From NCBI GenBank assembly GCA_023424585.1, contig JAFADT010000991.1, positions 1 to 16,184 on the forward strand: a DNA stretch of 16,184 bases, written 5' to 3'. The notes beneath the pieces were generated by a model, which did no database searches, had not been told where the DNA came from, and was given only the letters and a program-made list of their open reading frames with translations. The position numbers and the translations under genes were made by a program. The stretch is from Pseudomonadota bacterium (lineage in GTDB: Bacteria > Myxococcota > Myxococcia > Myxococcales > Myxococcaceae). Numbering within the stretch: the stretch's first letter is position 1; each line of letters begins with the position of its first letter. Of the stretch, positions 6,131 to 13,932 are shown in pieces.

Positions 6131-8434
6131 TTACTGACAGGACCTGCTCGTCTCCCGTCGCAGCGTGCAGGCCGACTGACTATAACTGGCATGCACATGG
6201 TTATCATTAACACAAACCTTCTGAGCGCACTCGCCCCGGCCTGGCGCCGCATCGCCGTACCTGGGGAGGGGATCATTAACCCCGAAACGAGTCCCATCAC
6301 GCGACTTACAAAGCGAAGTTCCTTCGGGCTCTGTTACCCACCAGCGCTCATGCCGGTGCATTGAAACATTTGGAATGAATGCCTGGGGAGGGGTGCGCAT
6401 GATGCAATCTGCATCGCCACTGAAGCGCCCTCCCACACCGTTCTCAAGGCATGAGCCGCCAATCATGACTCCATTCGGCTCCTCATAAGGCAGCACAGCG
6501 CCCTGACCCAGACTGGGAGGATTAACGAGCAAAACCTTCCCTTCATCATATACTCCAACGGGCTTGCGAGGAATTTCACAAGCCTCACTATACTGATCAA
6601 GGCCTTCCCACTTCGCCGTAAAGAAACCACCTTCACCGTGATGAGGAAGGTTTGCGGTGTGCCCCAGCTCATGAGCAACAGTGGAGACCCAGGTTCCGGC
6701 ACGTGTGTCATTCGCGATTGCGATGTGGTCGATGAACTTGGGAGTACCGGGTCCTCCGACGGCATCGGACGTCCCCTCGCGTCCAGACTCAAGCCACATG
6801 GTCACAAGATACTTGTTGCCATTATGAACCCCGCCTTCGAAGTTGGCGTTGATGACCCTGCTGGCAAGCGCGAAGTCCTTGAACCCAAGACGATGGACCT
6901 TGAGATTCGTTGCACTCTCGAACCGGGCAATTCCCGCGATAGAATAAGGCTGACTTATCGCATCATGGAGGAAGTAATCCACCTCCGAGGGCTTGGTCCG
7001 GACATGCCCACCACTAATAATGAAGCCCCGATATTCCTCGAAGAGCGACAGCGCATCTCCTAAATGGTTGTTTTCCATGAAACTCGGGAGGGCATCACTG
7101 TCGTCATCGTCTTGTTTCAGCATACTGTTCTCATTCAACTTCCAGGAGTCAGCGATGTACGAGGAGGCCTCGCGCTTGGGAAGAAGCAGAGGGCCTTCCA
7201 CAGGTGGAAGGGGGAACCCCGGAGTGGCGGAAGGGTCCTTGATCCGCGAGTAGACCATACGGTCATTCTCCGTAATACCCACCGCCACGATCTGCCCATA
7301 GCCCCCAAAGTCGAAGGAGGACACCTCCGCTGTCGCTTCAGAAAACGACCCCAAAGGCGTCTCGACCTTGGAAGAATCCACGAAGTTGAGGCCATAGGCA
7401 GCATTCCGGTCTTGTTCGAAGACCAAATCTGCCTGTCCCTCATCCGGGATCACGACATCCCAGGGTTTATTCATGGCGATGCCTGGGAGATTCGAAGAAT
7501 CGAGCAGGAAGGTGACCTGCTTCATCGCAACGGCGGGCGACGACGGGCTCTTGGGTTCAGCCTTCGCCTTGACCACCAGGGTAGAGCCCGGCTCGATCTG
7601 CGCGGTGCTGGTCAGAGATGTCCCCCCGCTAGAGATGGTCGCCTTCGGCAGCCAATTCTCGTAGCCATCAGCACTCAGGACCAGGTCAACGTCGGAATCC
7701 TCGGGCATCAGGTCCCACTCGAAGTCCCATTCCACCGGCATAGACCCGTAGGGCAGAGGGCTGGGCACACTCTGGACGATGGCACCATTCATCGTAATGA
7801 AGTGCTTCGTGTGATGAAGGCGAAGCGGTGCATCTACCGCAGGTACAGGGAAGACAAACTCGCTCGCGAAGCTCATCTCGCTATACGGGTGCCATCCGAC
7901 AGTGGCTGTGGTCGTGGCGCTCCCTTGCGTAACGGTCCCCTGACACGGAGCGCCATTGAATGGAGTGGGCTGGAACGAGTAACTGCTGTCCGTGGGGAAC
8001 TGCATGATTCTCATATTCCCCGGCGTTGCCCTGAAGCACTTCGCGACCTGCTTCAGGACCGATTCACCCTGAAACGTGGAGTCATCCACGATATCAAAGC
8101 TGGAAAACCCAGGTTTGATATCAACCAGCGCGAACATGGACGCCGGTATCATGGTGACCACGATGGGAGAGACGAAGCTGTAACTGGTTTTCCACTGACG
8201 ATTGGCAGTCGTCTGCGTCGTCCAAGAGCCACTGCTCCAACTCCGGACTTTGAGATAACCGACCCATGTAGGCTGGGCAGTCACCCGGCTCACAGGCGTT
8301 TCGACGGCCTGTTGGACTTTTGTAGTTTCCATCGCCCCCAATGCGCCATCAGGCGCAGAAGCAGGCTGACAAGCCGACAGAGCCAACAGCACCAAGGAAA
8401 GAATTGAATGTGTCTGGATTTTCAGCATCAGCAT
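6131..8434 (-). CDS. Secreted lipoprotein zinc metalloprotease (metzincin-like)
   Basis: This is a 767-residue exported protein. The signal peptide ends in a perfect lipobox LSAC, making Cys22 the lipid-bearing residue. The long middle part (about 40-480) has beta-rich, adhesin-like composition and contains WDFEWD and an Asp run (about 442-446); I recognise no family there. The catalytic site is HELGHTANLPH at 588-598, a HExxHxxxxxH zinc motif with Asn where metzincins usually have Gly. A CIMR segment at 677-680 could be the Met-turn. The Cys-rich C-terminus (about 660-767) probably holds disulfides. The ATG has AGGGAG 6 bases upstream; a longer TTG reading adds seven residues without support. 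Codon use is clearly more AT-rich than in the neighbours (AAA, ATA, TTT, AAT common), a sign of transfer. It follows ileS by 186 bases. Confidence 0.85.
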   Translation of the reverse strand: MLMLKIQTHSILSLVLLALSACQPASAPDGALGAMETTKVQQAVETPVSRVTAQPTWVGYLKVRSWSSGSWTTQTTANRQWKTSYSFVSPIVVTMIPASMFALVDIKPGFSSFDIVDDSTFQGESVLKQVAKCFRATPGNMRIMQFPTDSSYSFQPTPFNGAPCQGTVTQGSATTTATVGWHPYSEMSFASEFVFPVPAVDAPLRLHHTKHFITMNGAIVQSVPSPLPYGSMPVEWDFEWDLMPEDSDVDLVLSADGYENWLPKATISSGGTSLTSTAQIEPGSTLVVKAKAEPKSPSSPAVAMKQVTFLLDSSNLPGIAMNKPWDVVIPDEGQADLVFEQDRNAAYGLNFVDSSKVETPLGSFSEATAEVSSFDFGGYGQIVAVGITENDRMVYSRIKDPSATPGFPLPPVEGPLLLPKREASSYIADSWKLNENSMLKQDDDDSDALPSFMENNHLGDALSLFEEYRGFIISGGHVRTKPSEVDYFLHDAISQPYSIAGIARFESATNLKVHRLGFKDFALASRVINANFEGGVHNGNKYLVTMWLESGREGTSDAVGGPGTPKFIDHIAIANDTRAGTWVSTVAHELGHTANLPHHGEGGFFTAKWEGLDQYSEACEIPRKPVGVYDEGKVLLVNPPSLGQGAVLPYEEPNGVMIGGSCLENGVGGRFSGDADCIMRTPPQAFIPNVSMHRHERWWVTEPEGTSLCKSRDGTRFGVNDPLPRYGDAAPGRGECAQKVCVNDNHVHASYSQSACTLRRETSRSCQ

Positions 8435-8440
8435 GCACAA

Positions 8441-8447
8441 CTCCCTG
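8441..8447 (-). promoter_or_regulatory. Ribosome binding site deciding the metalloprotease start
   Basis: On the minus strand CAGGGAG lies 6 bases before the ATG that gives MLMLKIQ and a standard lipoprotein signal peptide. This site lies inside the extra seven codons of the TTG-started reading, which argues against that longer form. Confidence 0.65.
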
Positions 8448-8496
8448 AACGACAAGAGATAGTCCCCCTCAGCAGCCGAAATACTTCGACGTCTGG

Positions 8497-8562
8497 CCTA
8501 TCCCATTGCCTGACAGAAGTCAGTGCTGAATTGACGGCATGCAAATATAGTTACCTATCCCA
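8497..8562 (-). repeat. Two direct copies of TGGGATAGG upstream of the metalloprotease gene
   Basis: The 9-mer TGGGATAGG occurs at 8505-8497 and 8562-8554 on the minus strand, 57 bases apart, in the AT-rich gap before the metalloprotease. Two identical 9-mers in a 186-base gap are suggestive of a regulator binding site, and the gap also holds an AT-rich TATATT that could be a -10. No convincing -35 pairs with it. Confidence 0.3.
8510..8523 (-). terminator. Weak hairpin downstream of ileS
   Basis: CTGAC and GTCAG pair across a 4-base loop, about 100 bases beyond the ileS stop and before the metalloprotease start. The stem has only five pairs and no U-tract follows, so it is at best a weak terminator or part of a regulatory region. 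Confidence 0.2.
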
Positions 8563-8620
8563 CCACTCACATCAGGCTCTTTCAGCAACTCGGGATTCCT
8601 CTTGCAATCCACGCGTAGCC

Positions 8621-11515
8621 TCAGTGCAGAGCATCACGGCACTTGAGGCATAGGTCTCCGCCCTGCCCTACCGCATTGGAGTACACCCAGCAGCGCGGGC
8701 ACTTGGTGCCCTTCGCCGGAAGCACTTCCGCGGACAGGTCCACGCCCGCACCGAAGACCTGTGAAACCTCCAGCGCCTTCGCTGCCTCGGACGGAGCATC
8801 CGTCAGCTCCACCTGGCTCACGATGAACAGCCCGGGCAGCTCCGCGAGGTGCGCCTCCAGCAGCTCGTGCACCGCGCCCGTGGCGCTCAGCACCACGCGG
8901 GCCTCCAGCGATGCGCCGATGCGCTTGTCCCGCCGCGCCATCTCCAGCGCGCCCTGCACCGCGCCGCGCACCGCGAACAGCTTCGCGTAGCGCACCTCCA
9001 ACTCCGGCGGCATCGTGACCTTCGCTTCCGCGAAGCCCGCCAGGAACACGCTCTTCGCGCGCTCGCCCGGCAGGTGCTGCCACGCCTCCTCCGCCGTGAA
9101 GCTCATCACGGGCGCCAGGAGCGGCAGCAGCACCGTGAGCACCTCGTGCAGCACCGTCTGCGCGCCTCGCCGCGCGGGCCCGTCCTGCTTCGCCGTGTAG
9201 AGCCGGTCCTTCAGGATGTCGAAGTACACGGCCGACAGGTCATTGGCGCAGAAGTCCACCACCGTCGCGTAGACGAGGTGGAACTCATAATCCTCGTACG
9301 CCTGCCGCACACGCGCGGCCACCTGCGCCAGCCGGCCGCGCGCCCACTGATCCAGCGGCAGCAGCTTGTCCCCAGCCACCGCGTCCTTCGCAGGGTCGAA
9401 GTCGTGCAGGTTGCCCAGCGCGTATCGCAGCGTGTTGCGGATCTTCCGATACCCCTCCGACAGCCCCTTGAGGATGGCGTCCGACAGGCGCACGTCGTTG
9501 CGGTAGTCGCTCGCCGCCACCCACAGCCGCAGCACCTCCGCGCCGTACTGCTGGATGACCTTGTCCGGCGCCACCGTGTTGCCACGACTCTTGGACATCT
9601 TCTCGCCCTGGCCATCCACCACGAAGCCATGCGTCAGGCAAGCCTTGTAGGGCGCCACGTCGCGCGTGCCCACCGACACCAGCAGCGAGGAGTGGAACCA
9701 GCCCCGGTGCTGATCACTCCCCTCCAGGAACAGGTCCGCCGGCACACGCTGCCGCTTCGCTAGCACCGCGGGCGCCATGCACGCCGAGTCGAACCAGACA
9801 TCCAGGATGTCCGTCTCACGGTGGAACTCGCCCTTGCCGCAGCGAGGGCACGCGAAGTCCGCGCCGAGGAAGTCCTTCACCGGCGTGCGATACCACACGC
9901 CCGCGCCCTCCTGCTCCACCGCCGCCGCCACCCGCTCCATCACCTCCGGCGACACCACCGCGTCGTCGCACCCGTCGCAGTACGCGATGGGAATCGGTAC
10001 GCCCCAGCTGCGCTGCCGGCTGATGCACCAGTCCGGGCGGCCCTCCAGCATGCCGCGGATCCGCGACTGTCCCCACGACGGCACCCACTGCACCTGCCCC
10101 ACCTGCTCCAGCACCACCTGCCGGAACGTCTGCGTGCCGTGGAACGGCGCATCCATGGGGATGAACCACTGATAGGTCGCCGCCTGGATGACCGGCTGGT
10201 GGCAGCGCCAGCAGTGCGGATAGCTGTGCGTGACGGTGTCTGACTTGTCATTGAGCAGCGCGCCCCGCTGCACGAGCAACTCCAACACCACCGGGTTCGC
10301 TTCGAACACGCGCCGCCCCGCCAGCCCCTCGCCCACCGTGTCGTCGTAGCGGCCGTCCGCGCGCACCGGGTTGTAGATGTCCAGGCCGTACTTCAAGCCG
10401 ACCTCGTAGTCCTCCTGACCATGCCCTGGCGCCGTGTGTACCAGCCCCGTGCCCGCATCCAGGGTGACGTGCTCGCCCAGCACCACGCGCCCCTGTCGCG
10501 CCAGGAACGGGTGCTGATACGTCACGTGCTCCAGCTCCTCGCCCGTCGCGTACGCGAGGATGCGCGACGGATCCACCAACGCCGGGGACGACACCTCGCC
10601 CGTGGGGAGCTGCACGTGCTTCACCGCGAGCTCGTCCGACTTCACCTCCGCCAGCACCTTCGCCAGCAGGTCCTTCGCCACGCAGAGGACGCGGTCCTCC
10701 AGCCGGTAGAAGACGTATTCGAACTCGGGGTTCACCGCGATGGCCAGGTTGGCCGGCAGCGTCCACGGCGTGGTGGTCCAGATGACGAAGGACACGCGCT
10801 GCCCCTTCAGCTGCGGCAGCCTGTCCACCAGCTCCGGCCCCGCGTCGAAGGCCACGTACGCGGACGGCGACGTGTGCTCCGCGTACTCCACCTCCGCCTC
10901 CGCGAGCGCGGTCTGATCCTGGAGGCACCACGCCACGGGCTTCTTGCGCCGGTACAGCATGCCCCGCCGCGCGAACGCGGCCAGCTCGCGCACCTCCTGC
11001 GCCTCGTAGCTGAAGTCGAGCGTCCGGTACGGCGCGTCCCAGCTTCCGAAGATGCCCAGCCGCTGGAACTCCGCGCGCTGGATGTCCACGAACTCCAGCG
11101 CGTACTCGCGGCAGCGCTCCAGCAGCGCGTCGCGCGACAGCGCGCGCTTGTCCAGCTTCTGTTCCTTGAGGCGCTTCTCCACGGCCTGCTCGATGGGCAG
11201 GCCGTGGGTGTCCCAGCCGGGGATGAAGTCACACGGGCGTCCGGAGAGGTTCCGGAACTTCACCACGATGTCCTTCAGCACCTTGTTGAGCGCATGCCCG
11301 GCGTGCAGGTGGCCGTTGGCGTACGGCGGCCCGTCCGCCAGCACGAAGGGCTCACGGCCCGCGTTCTTCGCCAGCAGTTGCCGCCACACGTCCTGCTCCC
11401 GCCACCAGGCGAGCAGGCGCGGTTCGAGCTGGCCCAGGTTCCCCTTCATGGGGAACTCCGTGCGCGGCAGGTGGACGGTGGCGTCGAGGTCCTTGCGGGA
11501 GGAAGCGTCGCTCAT
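8621..11515 (-). CDS. ileS: Isoleucyl-tRNA synthetase
   Basis: This class I synthetase charges tRNA-Ile with isoleucine in the cytoplasm. At 964 residues it has normal bacterial length. The nucleotide-binding HIGH motif is HAGH at 71-74 within the DGPPYANG context. The CP1 editing domain has TTTPWTLPAN (247-256) and GLVHTAPGHGQEDY (357-370). WCISRQRSWGVPIP (497-510) and the KMSKS loop (639-643) are typical. Two Cys pairs lie in the insert around 513-559. The C-terminal zinc ribbon has Cys939, Cys942, Cys956 and Cys959, so it is the bacterial zinc-containing form. I chose the ATG that gives MSD, matching the family N-terminus. A GTG 21 bases upstream (11536) is directly abutted by GGGAGG and remains possible. 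It is last in the operon, 54 bases after a small secreted protein gene, which is an odd position for an essential synthetase. Confidence 0.97.
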   Translation of the reverse strand: MSDASSRKDLDATVHLPRTEFPMKGNLGQLEPRLLAWWREQDVWRQLLAKNAGREPFVLADGPPYANGHLHAGHALNKVLKDIVVKFRNLSGRPCDFIPGWDTHGLPIEQAVEKRLKEQKLDKRALSRDALLERCREYALEFVDIQRAEFQRLGIFGSWDAPYRTLDFSYEAQEVRELAAFARRGMLYRRKKPVAWCLQDQTALAEAEVEYAEHTSPSAYVAFDAGPELVDRLPQLKGQRVSFVIWTTTPWTLPANLAIAVNPEFEYVFYRLEDRVLCVAKDLLAKVLAEVKSDELAVKHVQLPTGEVSSPALVDPSRILAYATGEELEHVTYQHPFLARQGRVVLGEHVTLDAGTGLVHTAPGHGQEDYEVGLKYGLDIYNPVRADGRYDDTVGEGLAGRRVFEANPVVLELLVQRGALLNDKSDTVTHSYPHCWRCHQPVIQAATYQWFIPMDAPFHGTQTFRQVVLEQVGQVQWVPSWGQSRIRGMLEGRPDWCISRQRSWGVPIPIAYCDGCDDAVVSPEVMERVAAAVEQEGAGVWYRTPVKDFLGADFACPRCGKGEFHRETDILDVWFDSACMAPAVLAKRQRVPADLFLEGSDQHRGWFHSSLLVSVGTRDVAPYKACLTHGFVVDGQGEKMSKSRGNTVAPDKVIQQYGAEVLRLWVAASDYRNDVRLSDAILKGLSEGYRKIRNTLRYALGNLHDFDPAKDAVAGDKLLPLDQWARGRLAQVAARVRQAYEDYEFHLVYATVVDFCANDLSAVYFDILKDRLYTAKQDGPARRGAQTVLHEVLTVLLPLLAPVMSFTAEEAWQHLPGERAKSVFLAGFAEAKVTMPPELEVRYAKLFAVRGAVQGALEMARRDKRIGASLEARVVLSATGAVHELLEAHLAELPGLFIVSQVELTDAPSEAAKALEVSQVFGAGVDLSAEVLPAKGTKCPRCWVYSNAVGQGGDLCLKCRDALH

Positions 11516-11569
11516 GGCTGGCAGCGCCCGTAACACCCTCCCGCCGGTCCTTCAATCACACCTGCGGAC

Positions 11570-11866
11570 TCACTCGTCGTGGTCGTCGTCGCCGTGGTCG
11601 TGCGTGTGCGGCTGAGGCGTGTTCTTGCCTTTCCCCTTGGGGCACTTCTTGGTGCACTTCGCCTGCGCGGACTGGACCTTCCGCGTACAGGCCTCCGTGC
11701 ACCCCGGCTTGTTCGCGGGGCACTTCTTTCCACAGGCCAGGAGCGCGGAGCCGGCGTTGAGGCCACACTTCTCGTTGCACGTCTGCGCGAGCGCCTGGGG
11801 CGCCACCAGCACCGCGCCCAGCGCCATCAGCCCCAGCCAGCCCCGCACCGCGATTCGCGTCTTCAT
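11570..11866 (-). CDS. Small secreted protein B with two C-x3-C-x10-C-x3-C-P units and a His/Asp tail
   Basis: This is a 98-residue protein with a signal peptide (residues 1-27, cut after ALA). The mature part has eight cysteines at 30, 34, 45, 49, 56, 60, 71 and 75. They form two units of exact spacing C-x3-C-x10-C-x3-C, each followed by Pro, with six residues between the units. Lys-rich helical segments fill the spacers. The tail HTHDHGDDDHDE (87-98) looks able to bind divalent metal. Even cysteine number and export suggest disulfides in the periplasm or outside. I do not know the family. It has a paralogue of the same architecture two genes upstream. AGGAG lies 4 bases before the ATG; an upstream in-frame start would hide the signal peptide. 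The gene is 29 bases after the DUF gene and 54 before ileS. Confidence 0.85.
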   Translation of the reverse strand: MKTRIAVRGWLGLMALGAVLVAPQALAQTCNEKCGLNAGSALLACGKKCPANKPGCTEACTRKVQSAQAKCTKKCPKGKGKNTPQPHTHDHGDDDHDE

Positions 11867-11870
11867 GTCG

Positions 11871-11875
11871 CTCCT
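11871..11875 (-). promoter_or_regulatory. Ribosome binding site of small protein B
   Basis: AGGAG on the minus strand with a 4-base spacer fixes the start of the secreted Cys-rich protein B at the ATG giving MKTRIAVRG, rather than at an in-frame start 11 codons upstream. Confidence 0.6.
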
Positions 11876-11895
11876 GTATTCCACACCCGCTGGCG

Positions 11896-12585
11896 TCACT
11901 CGCCCGGGGCCCCATCATCGTCCGGCGTCGTCGCCCGGCGCACCAGCCGCACCGCCACCTGACTTTCCTTGGTGACCGCCAGGTTGAGCGAGATCTCCTC
12001 CGTGGAGGACTTGAACACGCGGGGTTGGATCTCCTTGTACCCCGCCTGGGTGAACGTCTCGCGGTAGAAGGCCTCGACGTCGGAGACCGTCTTGCCCGCC
12101 ACCGAGAAGCTCACCGTGCGCGCGCCCTCTGTCTCCGACGTCAGCACCCCGGCGCCGCCAGGGATGACGGGCAGCCCCGCGGGCTTCGGAGCCTTCGCCG
12201 CGCCCAGGTTCGCCTCGCCCAGGAACACCGTGGTGGTGCCGTCCGGGTTCACCTGGAGGATGGCCGTGTAGGAGATGAAGTTCCGCGTGTCGAGGCCGGT
12301 CACCATCGGCTCGCGCAAGAGCTGCGGCTGCTTGTACGCCTCCGGCACCACGAAGCCCCAGGAGAGGAAGCGATCCACCACGCTCTGGAGGATGGTCTGC
12401 GCCTTCTCCTTGCTGCGCACCGCGAGCAGCTTCACCGGCACGCCGTTGGCGTCCACCTGCCCCGGCACGTCCACGACGCTGACGGTCTTCGGGATGTCCC
12501 AGGTGAAGTTGGCCCGTTGCGCCCACGCGGGGGCGGCCCCCATCAGCGCCAGCAACAGGCCCCAGCGCCCGATCAAACGCTTCAT
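11896..12585 (-). CDS. Secreted protein of unknown function between the two Cys-rich proteins
   Basis: This is a 229-residue exported protein I cannot assign to a family. Residues 1-22 are a signal peptide ending AWA. The mature protein has no cysteine, in contrast to its neighbours. It seems to hold two alpha/beta halves of similar shape. The first (about 35-125) has a strand, a helix (KEKAQTILQSVVDRFLSWGF) and strands ending TTTVFLGE. The second (about 155-217) has VSFSVAGKTV, a helix (DVEAFYRETFTQAGY) and strands ending VAVRLVRR. A Gly/Pro/Ala linker separates them, and the C-terminus is acidic. Internal duplication is my reading and is not proven. An AGGAAGG ribosome site, 8 bases before the ATG, overlaps the stop codon of the upstream gene. 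A longer reading into that gene (an antisense-like Arg-rich stretch) is rejected. Confidence 0.85.
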   Translation of the reverse strand: MKRLIGRWGLLLALMGAAPAWAQRANFTWDIPKTVSVVDVPGQVDANGVPVKLLAVRSKEKAQTILQSVVDRFLSWGFVVPEAYKQPQLLREPMVTGLDTRNFISYTAILQVNPDGTTTVFLGEANLGAAKAPKPAGLPVIPGGAGVLTSETEGARTVSFSVAGKTVSDVEAFYRETFTQAGYKEIQPRVFKSSTEEISLNLAVTKESQVAVRLVRRATTPDDDGAPGE

Positions 12586-12593
12586 CCCTGGTT

Positions 12594-12600
12594 CCTTCCT
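12594..12600 (-). promoter_or_regulatory. Ribosome binding site overlapping the upstream stop codon
   Basis: AGGAAGG on the minus strand shares bases with the TAG stop of small protein A and lies 8 bases before the ATG of the next gene. This arrangement suggests translational coupling of the two secreted proteins. Confidence 0.6.
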
Positions 12601-12928
12601 ACTGCTGGTGCGACCGCGCGGCCTTGACGGACTTGCCCGACTTCGGCCCCGTATCGCCCTCCGGCTTGGGGCAGCGGGCCTTGCACTGGTTGAACTGGGC
12701 CTGGAACTTCTGCGCGCAGCGCGCGGCGCAGGTGCGGCTGCTGTCCTTCGCCGCCCCCGGGCTGCTCGGCGCCGGACAGGCGGTGATGCACGCATTGAGC
12801 GTGTCCCCGTTCTTCGTCGCGCAGTCCGTGTTGCATGAGCTGCTGTCCGCACGCGCGGTCGACGCCGTCAGGCACATGCCCAGCACCAACGCCAACACTC
12901 CACCCGACAGCAGGCTTCGCATCTTCAT
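12599..12928 (-). CDS. Small secreted protein A with two C-x3-C-x10-C-x3-C-P units
   Basis: This is a 109-residue protein with a signal peptide (1-27, cut after ARA). The mature part has eight cysteines at 32, 36, 47, 51, 67, 71, 82 and 86. These make two units with the same C-x3-C-x10-C-x3-C-P spacing as protein B, separated here by 15 residues. The second unit (AARCAQKFQAQFNQCKAR) is strongly helical in composition. Instead of B's His/Asp tail, the C-terminus is basic. Family unknown; A and B are clear paralogues by cysteine frame although other residues differ. Its ATG lies two bases after the TGA of the TadE-like gene, with AAGGA 9 bases upstream, so the two genes are coupled. A second ATG two codons on is possible. 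Confidence 0.85.
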   Translation of the reverse strand: MKMRSLLSGGVLALVLGMCLTASTARADSSSCNTDCATKNGDTLNACITACPAPSSPGAAKDSSRTCAARCAQKFQAQFNQCKARCPKPEGDTGPKSGKSVKAARSHQQ

Positions 12929-12930
12929 CT

Positions 12931-13932
12931 TCAGCAATCCTTTCCAAGGAAGCAGCGGCCATTGCCGACACGCTCCAGATGGGAGAGTCCGTAATGAGGC
13001 GTGGTGATGCCAATCAGCGCGCCCGGCGACGTGTTCCACAGGTTGCCCAGGGGGGCGGGCGTGAGGAACGCCTGCATGAAGTCGCTCTCCTCGCCCGCCG
13101 CGCTCATCCAGAAGGTGTTCTCGCGCTGCATCAAGACCAGGGGCGGCAGCGGGTTCATGAAGAGGGCGTCCATCGCCAGGAAGCTGGCGTAGGTCGGGAT
13201 GGGCAGCGTGGTGGGCTCGTAGACGCCCTTCGTGGCCGAATAGAACGGCACGTTGGTGCACGGCACCGCCATGTCCTGGAACAGCAAACAGGTGGAGGAC
13301 TCGATCTCGTTCGAGAGGCCCCAGTCATCCACGAGCATGGAGAAGCTGCCCCGGCAGGTGCCGCCCACCGCGCGGCCGATGCCGCACACCTGGATGTTGG
13401 CGTGGGTCGGGTCCTGGTGCTGCTCGTTGTACAGCCCGGTCTCTGAGGTCTGGTCCAGGAACCGGGTGGGGATGTTCCAGGAGCTCAGGTTCGCCTGGGA
13501 CGTGCACGACGTACCGCCCTCGTCACGGTAGACCGGTTGGGTCAGGAGGGGACCATTCCAGCCGAGGACTCCATTCCGGCGACAGCTCACGCGCAGGTCC
13601 GACCCCCGGGTGAACACCTGCGTGATGGTGTCGCCGTGGTTGACGGACGACAGACCGTTGAAGTCCGCGTACCGCGCCTGCGCGTCCTCGCCCGCGCGTC
13701 GCATGGAGTCATGCGCCGAGCTGTAACTCACGGGGATGTCATGCATGTCCCCGTGCGTACCATTCCACAGCGCGGACACCGCGGCCTCCTGCACCTTCAG
13801 CGACAGGAAGCCCACCTCCGCGAAGTGGATGCCGAACACCAGGATGGTGATGAACAGCGTGACACCGAGGGCCGCCTCGACGATGGACTGACCCCGCGCC
13901 CGCCGGGAGTGACGACGAAGGTGGCTGAGCAT
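12931..13932 (-). CDS. TadE-like pseudopilin with disulfide-rich C-terminal domain
   Basis: This 333-residue protein has the start of a TadE/TadF-type pseudopilin. A basic stretch ends in ARG (12-14), followed by QSIVEAALGVTLFITILVFGIHF. Gly14 and Glu19 at +5 fit a prepilin peptidase site, and the hydrophobic helix runs to about residue 45, then a KVQEAAVSALW segment. The remaining 280 residues are a secreted domain with eight cysteines, the last two in CFLGKDC near the C-terminus. Classical TadE is about half this length, so the domain is an addition. TadE-type proteins take part in Flp/Tad pilus assembly, but no TadA ATPase or TadB/C is in view. The ATG overlaps the stop of the TadG-like gene (TGATG). 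An in-frame GTG one codon earlier is less likely. Confidence 0.85.
   Translation of the reverse strand: MLSHLRRHSRRARGQSIVEAALGVTLFITILVFGIHFAEVGFLSLKVQEAAVSALWNGTHGDMHDIPVSYSSAHDSMRRAGEDAQARYADFNGLSSVNHGDTITQVFTRGSDLRVSCRRNGVLGWNGPLLTQPVYRDEGGTSCTSQANLSSWNIPTRFLDQTSETGLYNEQHQDPTHANIQVCGIGRAVGGTCRGSFSMLVDDWGLSNEIESSTCLLFQDMAVPCTNVPFYSATKGVYEPTTLPIPTYASFLAMDALFMNPLPPLVLMQRENTFWMSAAGEESDFMQAFLTPAPLGNLWNTSPGALIGITTPHYGLSHLERVGNGRCFLGKDC

Noticed and set aside
7064..8407. Plus-strand open frame of 447 codons
   Set aside because: It is antisense to the metalloprotease lipoprotein, lacks any recognisable motif, and no start signal is visible.
8408..8653. Plus-strand open frame of 81 codons in the gap before the metalloprotease
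   Set aside because: It overlaps the ends of two well-supported genes on the other strand, and the product has no signal or motif.
10421..11533. Plus-strand open frame of 370 codons
   Set aside because: It is antisense to ileS, with Arg/His/Leu-rich composition only.
12586..12852. Arg-rich 89-codon extension of the Cys-free secreted protein
   Set aside because: It overlaps the gene for small protein A in another frame and would bury a clear signal peptide that has its own ribosome site.
11570..12928. Reading the small Cys-rich proteins as metallothionein- or ferredoxin-like
   Set aside because: Cysteine spacing (3, 10, 3) does not match CxC or CxxC metal sites, and both proteins carry export signals that favour disulfides. 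The His/Asp tail of protein B may still bind metal.
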